Positions 47,401-57,736 of a DNA stretch of 64,000 bases are shown in pieces; the stretch's first letter is position 1; every line of letters begins with the position of its first letter. This DNA comes from Mesostigma viride. Its lineage: Eukaryota > Streptophyta > Mesostigmatophyceae > Mesostigmatales > Mesostigmataceae. The stretch spans positions 1,447,104 to 1,511,103 of the forward strand of contig RPFO01000114.1 of assembly GCA_009746045.1 (NCBI GenBank), read 5' to 3'. Position numbers and translations under genes: made by a program. The notes under the pieces were generated by a model. That model searched no databases. It saw only the letters and a list, made by a program, of their open reading frames with translations, and was not told where the DNA came from.

Positions 47401-50400
47401 AGGCCCACAGCAGCCAAGACGATACGGCGTGGCAAATATAATATATTGTATTTACTAATACTATATAGATAAGGCGTGGCAGACAGTAGGAGACACAGGA
47501 AGGGTATCCCCAGAGCATAGCTTCCACGTAGTCAACATGCAAGGCAAGCCATAGGGTCCTTGCATGTGTCCGCGTAGCCAGCATGCAAGGCAAGCCATAG
47601 GATACTTGCATGTGTCCGCGTAGCCAGCATGCAAGGCAAGCCATAGGGTCCTTGCATGTGTCCGCGTAGCCAGCATGCAAGGCAAGCCATAGGGTCCTTG
47701 TATGTGTCCGCATAGCCAGCATGCAAGGCAAGCCATAGGGTCCTTGTATGTGTCCGCATAGCCAGCATGCAAGGCAAGCCATAGGGTCCTTGTATGTGTC
47801 CGCGTAGCCAGCATGCAAGGCAAGCCATAGGGTCCTTGTATGTGTCCGCGTAGCCAGCATGCAAGGCAAGCCATAGGGTCCTTGTATGTGTCCGCGTAGC
47901 CAGCATGCAAGGCAAGCCATAGGACCCTTGCATGTGTCTGCGTAGCCAGCATGCAAGGCAAGCCATAGGGTCCTTGTATGTGTCCGCATAGCCAGCATGC
48001 ATGGCAAGCCATAGGGTCCTTGTATGTGTCCGCGTAGCCAGCATGCAAGGCAAGCCATAGGGTCCTTGTATGTGTCCGCGTAGCCAGCATGCAAGGCAAG
48101 CCATAGGATCCTTGCATGTGTCCGCGTAGCCAGCATGCAAGGCAAGCCATAGGGTCCTTGTATGTGTCCGCGTAGCCAGCATGCAAGGCAAGCCATAGGG
48201 TCCTTGTATGTGTCCGCATAGCCAGCATGCAAGGCAAGCCATAGGGTCCTTGTATGTGTCCGCGTAGCCAGCATGCAAGGCAAGCCATAGGATCCTTGCA
48301 TGTGTCCGCGTAGCCAGCATGCAAGGCAAGCCATAGGGTCCTTGCATGTGTCCGCGTAGCCAAGATGCAAGGCACGCCATAGGGTCCTTGTATGTGTCCG
48401 CATAGCCAGCATGCAAGGCAAGCCATAGGGTCCTTGTATGTGTCCGCGTAGCCAGCATGCAAGGCAAGCCATAGGGTCCTTGCATGTGTCCGCGTAGCCA
48501 ATATGCAAGGCAAGCCATAGGGTCCTTGTATGTGTCCGCATAGCCAGCATGCAAGGCAAGCCATAGGGTCCTTGTATATGTCCGCGTAGCCAGCATGCAA
48601 GGCAAGCCATAGGGTCCTTGTATGTGTCCGCGTAGCCAGCATGCAAGGCAAGCCATAGGGTCCTTGTATGTGTCCGCGTAGCCAGCATGCAAGGCACGCC
48701 ATAGGGTCCTTGTATGTGTCCGCGTAGCCAGCATGCAAGGCAAGCGATAGCGTCCGAAATGTTAAGCGATAGATGTCTGAGACGTTCTTTACCCCTCGCA
48801 TCCGGCTGCACCCAATCTCAGAATATTCTTGCATTCATCCTACTCCTCCCCCACTCACCCACCTTGCACCGACCCCAATCGCGGCCCACCTCCATCCATA
48901 TCCCATATCTACCCACCTGCACCGACCCAAGTCGCCCTCCACATGCTCTGTTGATATAATAAGATTACGCATTGCTTGATAGAAATGCAATTTTTCTTCC
49001 TTACACCTCAACCCAAGCCCACACACCTGTACCAACTCCCAGTCAGTGCCCACCCACTACCGTTTCAACAGTACGACACATTTATTCATTACGCAGGAAT
49101 GCAATTTTCATTATTGTGAATTGTTTTCTAATTCAACACCCTTCCTGCCCACAAACTACACTAACTCCCATTGGCCGTCCACTTGCTTCGTTACAGTGTC
49201 CGTACACGACATTACTGTATTACATAGCTGGGCCATCTTCATTCCCTCCCCCTCCCCCTCCCCCTCCCCTCCCCCTCCCCCTCCCCTCCCCCTCCCCCTC
49301 CCCCTCCCCTCCACCTGCGCTGTGCCACCCACCCGCCTGCACTGACTGCAATGGTGGCCCACGTTCCTAAAACTCCCACTTTTACCCACCTGGACCGACT
49401 CCCAGTTTCCCTCCGCATGCTCCAGCTCGACCGCCCGCAGAAGCTGCTCGACCCACAAGTACGGCGCGGCGCTGCCGTTGCCGTCCACTTCGCGCACGCC
49501 CCCCAGGCTTCCGGCATCCACCCCATGGGATTCCTCACGCAGCAAAGATGAGACTACGTTCATTGCCTCACGCAGCAAAGGCAATTTCGTCCCCTGGGGC
49601 GGTTCCCCATCCAGCCCGAGGCCCCGCACGCGCCGCTGCTCCTCCTGAGGGCTGAACGCGGTGCCGTCGGTTCCACCCACCGTGGATGCCGACTTGGTGG
49701 CGTACGCCAGGGTCATCTCGTGGGGGGGGCAGGGGGGGGCCCGACACGTCTGGTGTGTAGGGGGTCGATTGTTTTCACACGGTGTGCATGTGTGTGTGGG
49801 GGATGGAGACAGACAACAGGGGTGGCGGGATGGGGGTGAGGGTACGTGTGGGGCTAAAGGGGTGGTGGGGTAAGGGTACTGGTAGGGGTCGAGAAAACGG
49901 GCATGGCGGCGCAAAAGGCATTGGTGGGGGTAAGAGTGGCGATGGGGATAGGGAGGCAGGGGTAGGGGAAAGGGAGGGAAGAGGGTTGGGTGGCACAGGC
50001 ATGCTGTATTCAGCCCAGACTCAAATTTGGTGTCCCACCTGTTTACACGATGGCACCAACTACACCATGGACAAGGCTTTCAGGTTTATAAAGAATAGTA
50101 AGCTGCTATAAAAAAAAGTATAGTATAAGTAAAATAAGTAATAGTATACTCTGGTATGATAGCCTGCACATGATGCCACATGATGCTGGTCATGGCGCCG
50201 GGTCCATGGTCTTTCATGGGTGCGTTGCCATAATACACACAGGCGGCACTATTTCCGCAGCCACCTGTGTTCCCAATGACCTCCCATCGCCAGTAGCGAT
50301 GCTCCCAGCCATTGGCGTTTACACGACTCAAACGTGACAGTTCCTGCCAGAATCCGGAGGTGCTGCAATGGAATGCCCCCTCCCACCACTTGAGCCATAC

Positions 50401-53400
50401 TAGATTCTCCCCTTAGAGGCACACACGAGTCAGTATGCAAGCGCTAAATGCCTCATCATTGGATGCTTGCTGCCCTTGCAGTAGTGCAATGGGCTGCCGC
50501 CCGCCACTCACCACCACGTGGCGCATCCCCTGGAACTGCACGAACGTCCCCCGCGCGATCCCGTCGTCCGTCCCCGTATGGGCCACCGAGCGCTGGGCGT
50601 CGCACTGGCTCGCATTGTAGCCCGACACGCCAGGCGTCCACGTCGACAGCTGCTTGTCGCTGGTGCGAACGGTACAGGGGGGGGAGGGGGGGGGAAGGGG
50701 GGGAAGGGGGGGAAGGGGGGGGAGATGGTGGGCGCATGGCCATGGTTGGGGAAGAAGAGACAGAAACAGAGCAAGGAAGAAGGTTTTAAGGAGAGTTTAA
50801 AACAAGGTTCAAGTAGGCACGTGGCCACGCAGGGCATCCATGTCGAGGGCTTGAGGGCTGCTTGGCGCCCGTTGGGGGATGCAGGGGCTATTCAACCACA
50901 CCAGAATGCGCTGGAGGTCTTATCATAACCTGCATCAGGACGAGCTCCACGTCTGACTTAATGCAGGCAAAACTAAGAAGTATTCTCTTCCTATAGTATT
51001 CTCTTCCTATAGTATTCTCTCACTATACTCTTCTCTTCGAAAAGTATTCCCTTCCTATAGTATTCTCGTACTATACTATTCTCTTCCTATAGTATTCTCT
51101 TCCTATAGTATTTCTCTCACTATACTATTCTCTCACTATACTATTCTCTTCCTATACTATTCTCTTCCTATACTATTCTCTTCCAAAAGTATTCTCTTCC
51201 TATAGTATTCTCGTACTAAATAGTATCATGCTATCACTTACGTTCCTATCTATCAAACTACTACCGTTATCGAAAAAAATATACCACCCGTGGTATTTAT
51301 CTATAACTGCATCCCCAGCAGTATGCACCGGACGCCAAGTAATAGAACCAGACCCGATGTATTTAAGGTTCAGAGAGGGTTCCGATGACTAAAGATAGCA
51401 ATGCAAACTGCGCTGCAGCCACAGCAGTAGCAGTGTGCGCGTCACGTTGGCCAGCAGCGGGTCCTCGCTAACCCCCCCACCACCACAACAGCAGCAGCAA
51501 CCACACACGCTGTCGCTAGTGCACCCACAGCAGTATGCGCTTGACGTCGGCCAGCAGCGGGTCCTCGCTCCCCCACAGCAGCTGGCGCACGGTCACGTTA
51601 CGGAACAGCAGCGCGTCGTCGTCGTATCCCGGCAGCAGCAGCCGCAGCATGTTGAGTGCTGCGTACGCAACGCCACCGCGCGCGCGCGCCTGTGCCACGA
51701 TGCCCTGCAGGCGTTGTTTGTTGTTGTTGTTGTTGTTGTTGTTGTGTGCGTGTTTGTGCGTGTGCGTGTAGAGCCAAGGCATGAGAGGGAAGGGTGCAGG
51801 CATGAGGCAGGAGATGAGGGGTCATGCGCGAAGCAGAGGTGGGCAGCAGTGCACCGGATGAAGGGAGGAAGGGCGGCCACATGCTTGTCGCATGCATCAC
51901 ACGCGCGCACAACCCAGGGCAAGCAGGAGGGCGTGGGCATCCTTGTACCATGCAGGAAGTGCGAGCAGAGCCCAGGGCAAGCAGCAGGGGGAGGGCGTAT
52001 GAGTAGATGTACTGGTGCTGTCGGGGGCATCAGATCACGCGGAATGCCAGGTTTAATGGGGGACCACTTCGATACGAACCGTGCCAACCGTGATCGGCGT
52101 GAAGGTGAGAGCTAAGATGTACCATGGAACTGCCACGGCAGCCAAAATCACGCCTCTGAATGCACCTGCCATGAAGCTGCAAAGAGACCTGGTTGTTGCG
52201 CAGCAACATCCGCAAGTAGCTACCGACCAGGGGTGGCCCGGATCAACTGCGGCCGCCCCCCCTCCCCCTTTGAGACTTCCGCAAGTCAGAGATCGAACGA
52301 GCGAGAGCTCGCAAAAGGTGCTAGCGTCCGGCACTCACGTGGAATGCCAGGTTCATGGTGGTCACCACCAGGTCATCCGCAAGCGACAGCGGCAGGTCCT
52401 CATGCGCGCGCGCCTGCGGAGCCACGCCCCCACGCCGTCGGCCCGCGCTGTCGTCCGTCATGTCACTCGATCGCTGCGAGGTGCTACCATCCGGCACGCC
52501 TGATGGCTGCAGGATGTCTGCATCTGATCGCTGCTGAACGCTGGAGCGTGACACGCCCATGGCCCCTAAGCGCGCAGGCACGCTGCTGGCGCCAGCAGCC
52601 GTGCCCCTAGCCTCGCCTACCCGCTGGCTCCTGCGCTGCTGGAGCGCCACTAACGCCGCGGCTGGCACCGCCCCCAGCAGCCGCCGCCCCGCCATGCGTG
52701 AGGACATGGGGTCCTCACCATCATCCTCACCCACTGATGATGATGTCAGCGACGACGACAGCGCGGCATCATCACGGCCAGTGCTTCCCCAAGATAGCGA
52801 CGTAGCGTCACCATCATCATCAACACTGTCGCCATCGTCGCCATCCGCAACACGCAGTGGGGCAGTGTGCGGGGCCTCATCATCTGCTGCATTGTGCGGG
52901 GCCTCCTCTAATGCTGCATCCGCCACATAGTGCGGAACGGCGCGTGCCTCGTCGCTCGTGTTGTGGAGCAGGAACTCGTTGCACGTGAAGAAGCTCACGT
53001 ACTTGCCACTGGCGTCCGCGTTGTCGGGCAGCTTGGTGAAGTTTCTGTCCAGCCAGTAGGCACCCGTGTGGTATCGCAGCCTGGAAACGCGTGGGTGGCG
53101 GTGGGTGGCATTGTGTGGGTGGCGATGGGTGGGTGGGGAGGGTTTGGTGTGGTGGGTGGTGGTGGGTGGGGACGGTTTAGTCGGGTGGAGGGTTTGGTTG
53201 GGTGGTGGTGCCAGCGCGAAGGGTTCGTGCCGAGTGAGGGTTGGGCCCATGAGGGCAGGTAATATATCTAGTACTGTATACATAGTAGTGCCTCAATACA
53301 GTATAAATATATTCATCGAATACGATAAACTAGAGTGATATATATAGTAGTATACAATTGCAACATTCGTAAGAAGCCGTTGTGGATTGTGAACGACAAC

Positions 53401-56400
53401 ACGTGTAGGCAGTAATGCATGCAAACAAAAATCCATGTGAGCAGCCACCCGCGGAATCAGAAATACTAGCTACATGGTGATACGTGGGCGCTGGGTGGGG
53501 ACACCCTGGCGGGGAATGCAGAGGGAGTAGACACAGAGGGACGGGGCCCTTGGTACGTCATTTCTGGCCGTTCAACCCACATCAGTGGCGTGCTTTTCTG
53601 TACTTGTAAACAAGGGTAGCTTCCTACGGGAGGGTGCACAGGGATATGCCGCGTCTTCCTGAATACGCCGAGTCGGCAAATGGCTTAGACAAAAGGCAAA
53701 CCCCTTCGGCATAAAAGGCCGAAACTCCTCCAGATGGCACATCTATACACTAGCACACGAGACATCATTTACGCTAGCCCACGCACAACATCGTGCGCAC
53801 CTCTTGTACACAAAGGGGCCGACCTCCTCGACATGCGGCTTCCCGCCCTGCAGCACCTCCCAGGGGTTGGTGATGTTGAACACGTAGGCCTGGGGGGGAG
53901 AGGCCCCATAGAGGGAGCACACATGAACATGGGTACGGGCATGGGCGAGGGCATGGGCACGAGAGAGCCGACATAAATGTGGGCATGTGGCATGAGCATG
54001 ATGGTGCGTGGGGCAGCACGCATGGGAAACCCTTGTCAACACACACAATACTATACTACAGTGACCACACACATGCACAAACACACACACACACACATAC
54101 ACACACGACACGCAACCACGCAACCACGCACCCACGCAACCACGCAACCACGCAACCACGCAACCACGCAACCACGCAACCACGCAACCACGCAACCACG
54201 CAACCACGCAACCACGCAACCACGCAACCACGCAACCACGCAACCACGCAACCACGCAACCACGCAACCACGCAACCACGCAACCACGCAACCACGCAAC
54301 CACGCAACCACGCAACCACGCAACCACGCAACCACGCAACCACGCAACCACGCAACCACGCAACCACGCAACCACGCAACCACGCAACCACGCAACCACG
54401 CAACCACGCAACCACGCAACCACGCAACCACGCAACCACGCAACCACGCAACCACGCAACCACGCAACCACGCAACCACGCAACCACGCAACCACGCAAC
54501 CACGCAACCACGCAACCACGCAACCACGCAACCATGCAACCAAAGCGGAGCAGATATGCACACGCACGTACACAAAACTACACTATAAGGAACACATACA
54601 CACAGCGGAGCATACATGCCCATGCGGGAGGATGGTACATCGGCAACCCTGTGAGAGGACGCTCATCAACGGAAAAGCGGTAATCCAGCACCGCAATAAC
54701 AGTAGTGATATCAATGACAGAGAGCGTAATAATAGTAATAAAAATAAATGAATTATTCGTAACAACATTAGATATACTAATAGCAACATGGGAGCTCACC
54801 AGAGGCAAATCAATTCCTTATCTGAGGCAAACCAATTCCTTATCTGAGGCAGACGAATGTGCCTATCTGAGGCAGACGAATGTGCCTATCTGAGGCAGGC
54901 CACTTGCCTATCTGAGGCAAACCAATTGCTTATCGGAGGCAGGCCAATTTCTTCTCCAATGGAATAAGATTGTTTCCACATTCTGAGTGCAGGTGGTGAT
55001 TCCGTCCTAATTGTACTTTCGGACTCCCTGACCTTTCCACATTCCCGGTGCAGGTGGACCGAAACCCCCGAGATTCGACTGAAAAGTGCTGGAAACTGAC
55101 CTGCACTACCTGCACCGCCGAAACTGTGGTGCAGGTAGTGCAGGTCCGGTTTCGGAGAGGACGAACTGGTGAGGCAATGGCCACCTAGACGGATCCGAAC
55201 GTTGCGGTACGGAGAATTGATTCCCAAAGTATTGGGGACTCGCGTTCGAGTGGTTCAGGGGGACGTGGAGATACGGTCTGACAATCTCGGTTGCCAAGTA
55301 TGGACGCGGGGCCGGGTAGAGTAACCAGTCATTCGCAACTGATTCGATGCGCCGGAACTGGGCTCGAGCCTCGTATTTGTTTCGGGACCGGTCTGTGCTC
55401 GAGCTTCTGGCTAATTGTCCCGGTATGTGGAAACACCCTAAAAGGCTTGCTGACGATGCATTGCCGCACATAGCTCAACGAGGGAGAACGGTCTGGATAT
55501 GGTGGCAGTATCGTGGCACTACTCTATGCATGGTTATCTATGTATGGGTATCTATGTATGGTTATCGTGGCACTACTCTAGCGAGTGAGCAGACCATAAT
55601 GCACAGTAGATAGCCATGATGCACATCAGACAGCCATGATGCACATCAGACAGCCATGATGCACAGTAGATGGGGCCATCTCGTGATGCAATCCGGACAG
55701 AGGTTATAAAAGCCGACATGCTTTAAGCATCATGACTGTCTGATGTGCATCATGGCTGTCTGATGTGCATCATGGCTATGTACTGTGCATCATGGCTATC
55801 TACTGTGCATCATGGCTATCTACTGTGTGCATCACGGCTATCTACTGTGCATTATGGCTATCTACTGTGCACTAGGGGGGCGTACTGTAGGGGATGCATG
55901 GGCACAGTGCAGCCTCTCCCAGTGTAGGCAGGTTTCTCCCTGCGAGGCACCCTTCCCGCGCAAACATCGCTGTCGTATGCATATTCTTCGATAGGACAGG
56001 ATCCCCACCAAAAACTAACAAGCCAGAACCTAGCCCATCAAGGCAACGCTCATAATATCTTACATTATGGCGTGCAGACCGAGCTATCTAAACATACTCA
56101 CATAGACGTAGAGGTAGCTGTCATCGGTGTCATTCACCCAGCGCTTGAAGCCCATGCGCGTGGGCTTGTCCAGCAGGAGCCGGTGATTGATACGGCTGTC
56201 CAAGTAGCTATCGATGATGGGCACGACGAAATAGGAGGTCTGGACAGTCGACACGCGTTGAGAAGTGCATGTAAGGCGCAACGTACTTCATGAACATGTC
56301 CTCAACATGTCAATGAGACAACCGTATGTCACTTCCCTTTACGTGGGAAGTGGCACCGGAAAACGGCAAATCTAGATAGCTGCAATTCCTGGCGAAACGT

Positions 56401-56608
56401 GCACACATGTTCTCTAGAAAAAGCAAAAAAACAAGAGGCACCCGCAACGGAAAGCGGTGTTCGAGCACTGGGTAATGCACCAAATATCACAACCACGATT
56501 GATTAAAAAATGATTAATTCTGTATAATTAATTTTGCTGACTCACAGCGAAGGCAATTAAAGACGCCGCGAGAAACGAAAACCCCAAGATTGCCAAGCAT
56601 CGATTCAT
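41456..56608 (-). CDS. CD36/LIMP-2-family scavenger receptor, 13 exons
   Basis: Minus-strand exons: 56,546-56,608; 56,102-56,239; 53,801-53,889; 52,339-53,080; 51,529-51,704; 50,512-50,659; 49,390-49,716; 46,858-47,037; 44,780-44,890; 43,682-43,764; 43,083-43,169; 42,686-42,740; 41,456-42,133, joining in phase to 958 residues. It has the two-helix hairpin plan of the family: an N-terminal helix (MNRCLAILGFSFLAASLIAF), a large lumenal or extracellular domain, a C-terminal helix (residues 746-770) and a cytoplasmic tail. Family landmarks are AYVFNITNPWEVLQGG, VEEVGPFVYK, VRQLLWGSEDPLL, GTDGTAFSP, LTKPHYLGVDDP, SVEPVTGIVMKA and WVPIAW. Odd points: about 180 acidic, Ser-rich residues inserted in exon 4, and a 170-residue tail with KKKKP then 11 consecutive His. 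Members bind lipids or lipoproteins or sort lysosomal cargo; the ligand here is unknown. The acceptor of exon 7 (CACGAG) is the least certain. Confidence 0.87.
42558..42740 (-). repeat. Three tandem copies of CD36 exon 12 end and donor
   Basis: Exon 12 ends GAGTTTGTGTCCAAG then GTGAGC. Within 130 bp downstream two further copies read GGGTTTGTGTCCAAGGTGCG and GATTTTTTGTCCAAGGTGTG, with a period of about 58 bp. Each keeps a GT donor. Confidence 0.85.
43612..43710 (-). repeat. Duplicated CD36 exon 10 end and donor
   Basis: A unit of about 46 bp containing GTGGTGGCGTACGCAAGCAC and CACGCGATGGGCA appears twice. The exonic copy has donor GTACGT and the other GTGCGT. Confidence 0.85.
44560..44757. 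repeat. (CCCG)n array, G-quadruplex prone
   Basis: Almost pure CCCG/CCCGC repeats with a duplicated block containing GTCTGCCCGCCTGCC. The CD36 template makes the pre-mRNA G-rich. It lies just downstream of exon 9. Confidence 0.95.
45113..45678. repeat. Hexamer array (CGATAC)n then (CGATAA)n
   Basis: CGATAC repeats at 45,113-45,218, a short transition, then about 65 copies of CGATAA with one CGATAC return near 45,620. Open frames (NDND, ITIT, RYRY, IVIV) are by-products. It lies in CD36 intron 8. Confidence 0.98.
45740..46092. repeat. 29-bp minisatellite, about 12 copies
   Basis: The unit contains CCCAGTAGCACGACAGCATT and GGAAACCAA, with variants CAACAACATTGG and CAGCATGGG alternating. It lies in CD36 intron 8. 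Confidence 0.95.
46616..46827. mobile_element. MITE-like element with terminal inverted repeats
   Basis: About 26-bp imperfect inverted ends: AGTCATTCACGCCTCAAG at the left, reverse complement of CTTAAGGCGTGAAATGACT at the right. The element is 212 bp, AT-rich inside, with repeats of TTAAGTTGGGT. Flanks are TATA on both sides, fitting TA-type target use. It has no coding capacity, so it would be a non-autonomous DNA transposon. Confidence 0.55.
47216..47242 (-). other. Copy of CD36 exon 8 acceptor
   Basis: The minus strand reads CCCCACAG then GGCATCGACCTCGT. True exon 8 (47,037) reads CCCCCAG then GGCATCGACCTCAT. The copy lies 180 bp upstream in intron 7. Confidence 0.75.
47535..48745. repeat. 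46-bp minisatellite, about 26 copies
   Basis: The unit contains CGTAGCCAGCATGCAAGGCA and AGCCATAGGGTCCTTG. It is directly tandem without spacers, so not a CRISPR array. Three phases of 46 bp give a 46-residue cycling frame of over 400 codons on the minus strand, a by-product. It lies in CD36 intron 7. Confidence 0.97.
48866..49390 (-). repeat. Degenerate series of CD36 exon 7 donor copies
   Basis: The plus-strand image of the exon 7 end (TACCCACCTGGACCGACTCC, then CCCTCCGCATGCTC) recurs as TACCCACCTGCACCGACCCA with CCCTCCACATGCTC near 48,909. Weaker copies lie near 48,862, 49,020, 49,148 and 49,328. A C-rich (CCTCCCC)n block at 49,242-49,312 sits among them. Confidence 0.65.
50086..50412 (-). 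other. Trp-rich open segment, possible exon or relic
   Basis: The minus strand is open for 108 codons and reads ENLVWLKWWEGAFHCSTSGF, later NANGWEHRYWRWEVIGNTGG. The composition looks protein-like. It lies between CD36 exons 6 and 7, on the same strand. An AG at 50,407-50,408 would give phase 0 with exon 6, but no good donor precedes the stop. It could be an alternative exon, a foreign gene piece or chance. Confidence 0.3.
50985..51215. repeat. 16-bp TATTCTCTTCCTATAG repeat
   Basis: About 14 units of TATTCTCTTCCTATAG with variants TATTCTCTCACTATAC. It lies in CD36 intron 5. Confidence 0.9.
51425..51575 (-). repeat. Duplicated CD36 exon 5 end
   Basis: Exon 5 ends SEDPLLADVKRIL. About 95 bp downstream a second copy (51,425-51,470) reads SEDPLLANVTRTL on the minus strand. 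The exonic copy has donor GTGGGT. Confidence 0.8.
52035..52062 (-). other. Copy of CD36 exon 4 end
   Basis: The minus strand reads AAACCTGGCATTCCGCGTGA, against GAACCTGGCATTCCACGTGA at the exon 4 donor (52,333-52,352). The copy is about 290 bp into intron 4. Confidence 0.65.
54112..54545. repeat. Octamer array (ACGCAACC)n, about 52 copies
   Basis: An almost perfect 8-bp unit, reading TTQPRNHA or LRGCVVAW in all frames. It lies in CD36 intron 2, just upstream of exon 3. Confidence 0.97.
54812..54950. repeat. 22-bp TATCTGAGGCA repeat, about 6 copies
   Basis: Units begin TATCTGAGGCA and alternate AACCAATTCCT with GACGAATGTGCC. CD36 intron 2. Confidence 0.9.
55098..55146. repeat. Perfect 19-bp stem, 11-nt loop hairpin
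   Basis: GACCTGCACTACCTGCACC, loop GCCGAAACTGT, then the exact reverse complement. GGTGCAGGT-type words also occur outside (near 54,990 and 55,050). CD36 intron 2. Confidence 0.9.
55595..55870. repeat. Foldback repeat with TATAAAAG in the loop
   Basis: The left arm (55,595-55,670) has units of CATGATGCACATCAGACAGC and CATGATGCACAGTAGAT. The right arm (55,733-55,870) has their reverse complements, in more copies. The spacer of about 65 bp holds GGTTATAAAAGCC. CD36 intron 2. Confidence 0.85.
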
Positions 56609-57736
56609 GATGACGTCGTCTGATGAGCGCGTTTACCATGAAAAGTATGGGCTGCCACCCTTAAAACCAAACGCCTATACTGTAAATTTTAGGCACCGTG
56701 CCCGCGGCTAAGCTGGGCCTTAAGGCAGGGACCAGGGGCCATGCCGCCAGGATCAACTTGAGCTTATCCTATAAATATTATGGCGTCGAGCTCGCGACAA
56801 TAACCTGAATGCTAGCACCTTATTAGATAGAACCATTGTCAATACACCCGCCAGCTAGCTTCTTCACCATCGAGGAGCGAATAGTCCCGCTGCCCTTAGT
56901 CTAGGCCACATGACATTCCCAAGGAAAGGCGGTCGTCTTGGTAGTTGGCATCCGAGAATACGCCATTAATCTCCTGTGGGATTATGGCCATTGGCCAGCA
57001 CGACAAACGCAGATGGGCTGACGTTGATGCGCCCATCCATTACGCAGATGGGCCATCGCACTGATCCCAAGCGCGTGTAAAGATGAGTACATACGCGCGC
57101 GTATGACACGTTGCCATCCTTTGCGACGTTGAAATGCTGCCAAACGCCCCGGGTATTTGCCTGCAGAATATACACTCGATCAGGTCGATAGTAATCCGCT
57201 GCGAGATCTCACGTGCGGGATCCACGATATTATTTTTTCCGGAAACCATTATCCAGGGCCAGCTTGGATCTAGTAGCGTGCTCCCTTGTCTTGGCTCTGG
57301 CCGAAACGCTACGGCTATGGATTTGGGCTGTGGGGCTCACAGGTTCTTGCGGAACAATCGCGTTCAGAAGCGCCACTCGCCCGACCGCTGTGTCGTCACT
57401 CGTCAGAAGCTAGACTGGCCCGGGAAAGTGTTTCGCCTGGACACTAACATGCCATTTTTCTCCACGGTCACGATCGGCTTGTGGCTATTCTCTCTGCTAT
57501 TGGCGTTTATGGAGGATGGTAGTTTGTGCATGCGGCCGGATTCAGGATGGTTGTAAGCTTTCAACGCACATTTGATTTGAGAGGTAGCGCCGTGCGGACA
57601 ATTATTCATTATGACTAGAATCTTCGCGGTGTCCAGGCACGGCAAAGCGGGTTTGTGCGCCTTTGATCAAGCGAATTGCTAGTTTTTGTTTTTGAGACAC
57701 CTTCGTAATAGTTGCTGAGAAAAAAAGAGAAAGAAG
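56609..57736. promoter_or_regulatory. Shared intergenic region of the CD36 and MAPKK genes
   Basis: About 1.1 kb between divergent start codons. TATAAATATTATGG lies at about 56,770, on the plus strand. Open frames on both strands (for example 57,134-57,556) show no recognisable domain, and I do not call them. Confidence 0.5.

Noticed and set aside
47357-48834. A 484-codon Cys/Leu-rich repeat protein, or a CRISPR array
   Set aside because: The 46-bp unit is directly tandem with no spacers, and the frame is an effect of three units making 138 bp.
57134-57556. 140-codon plus-strand frame between the CD36 and MAPKK genes
   Set aside because: No domain, no splice context, and overlapping minus-strand frames of equal quality.
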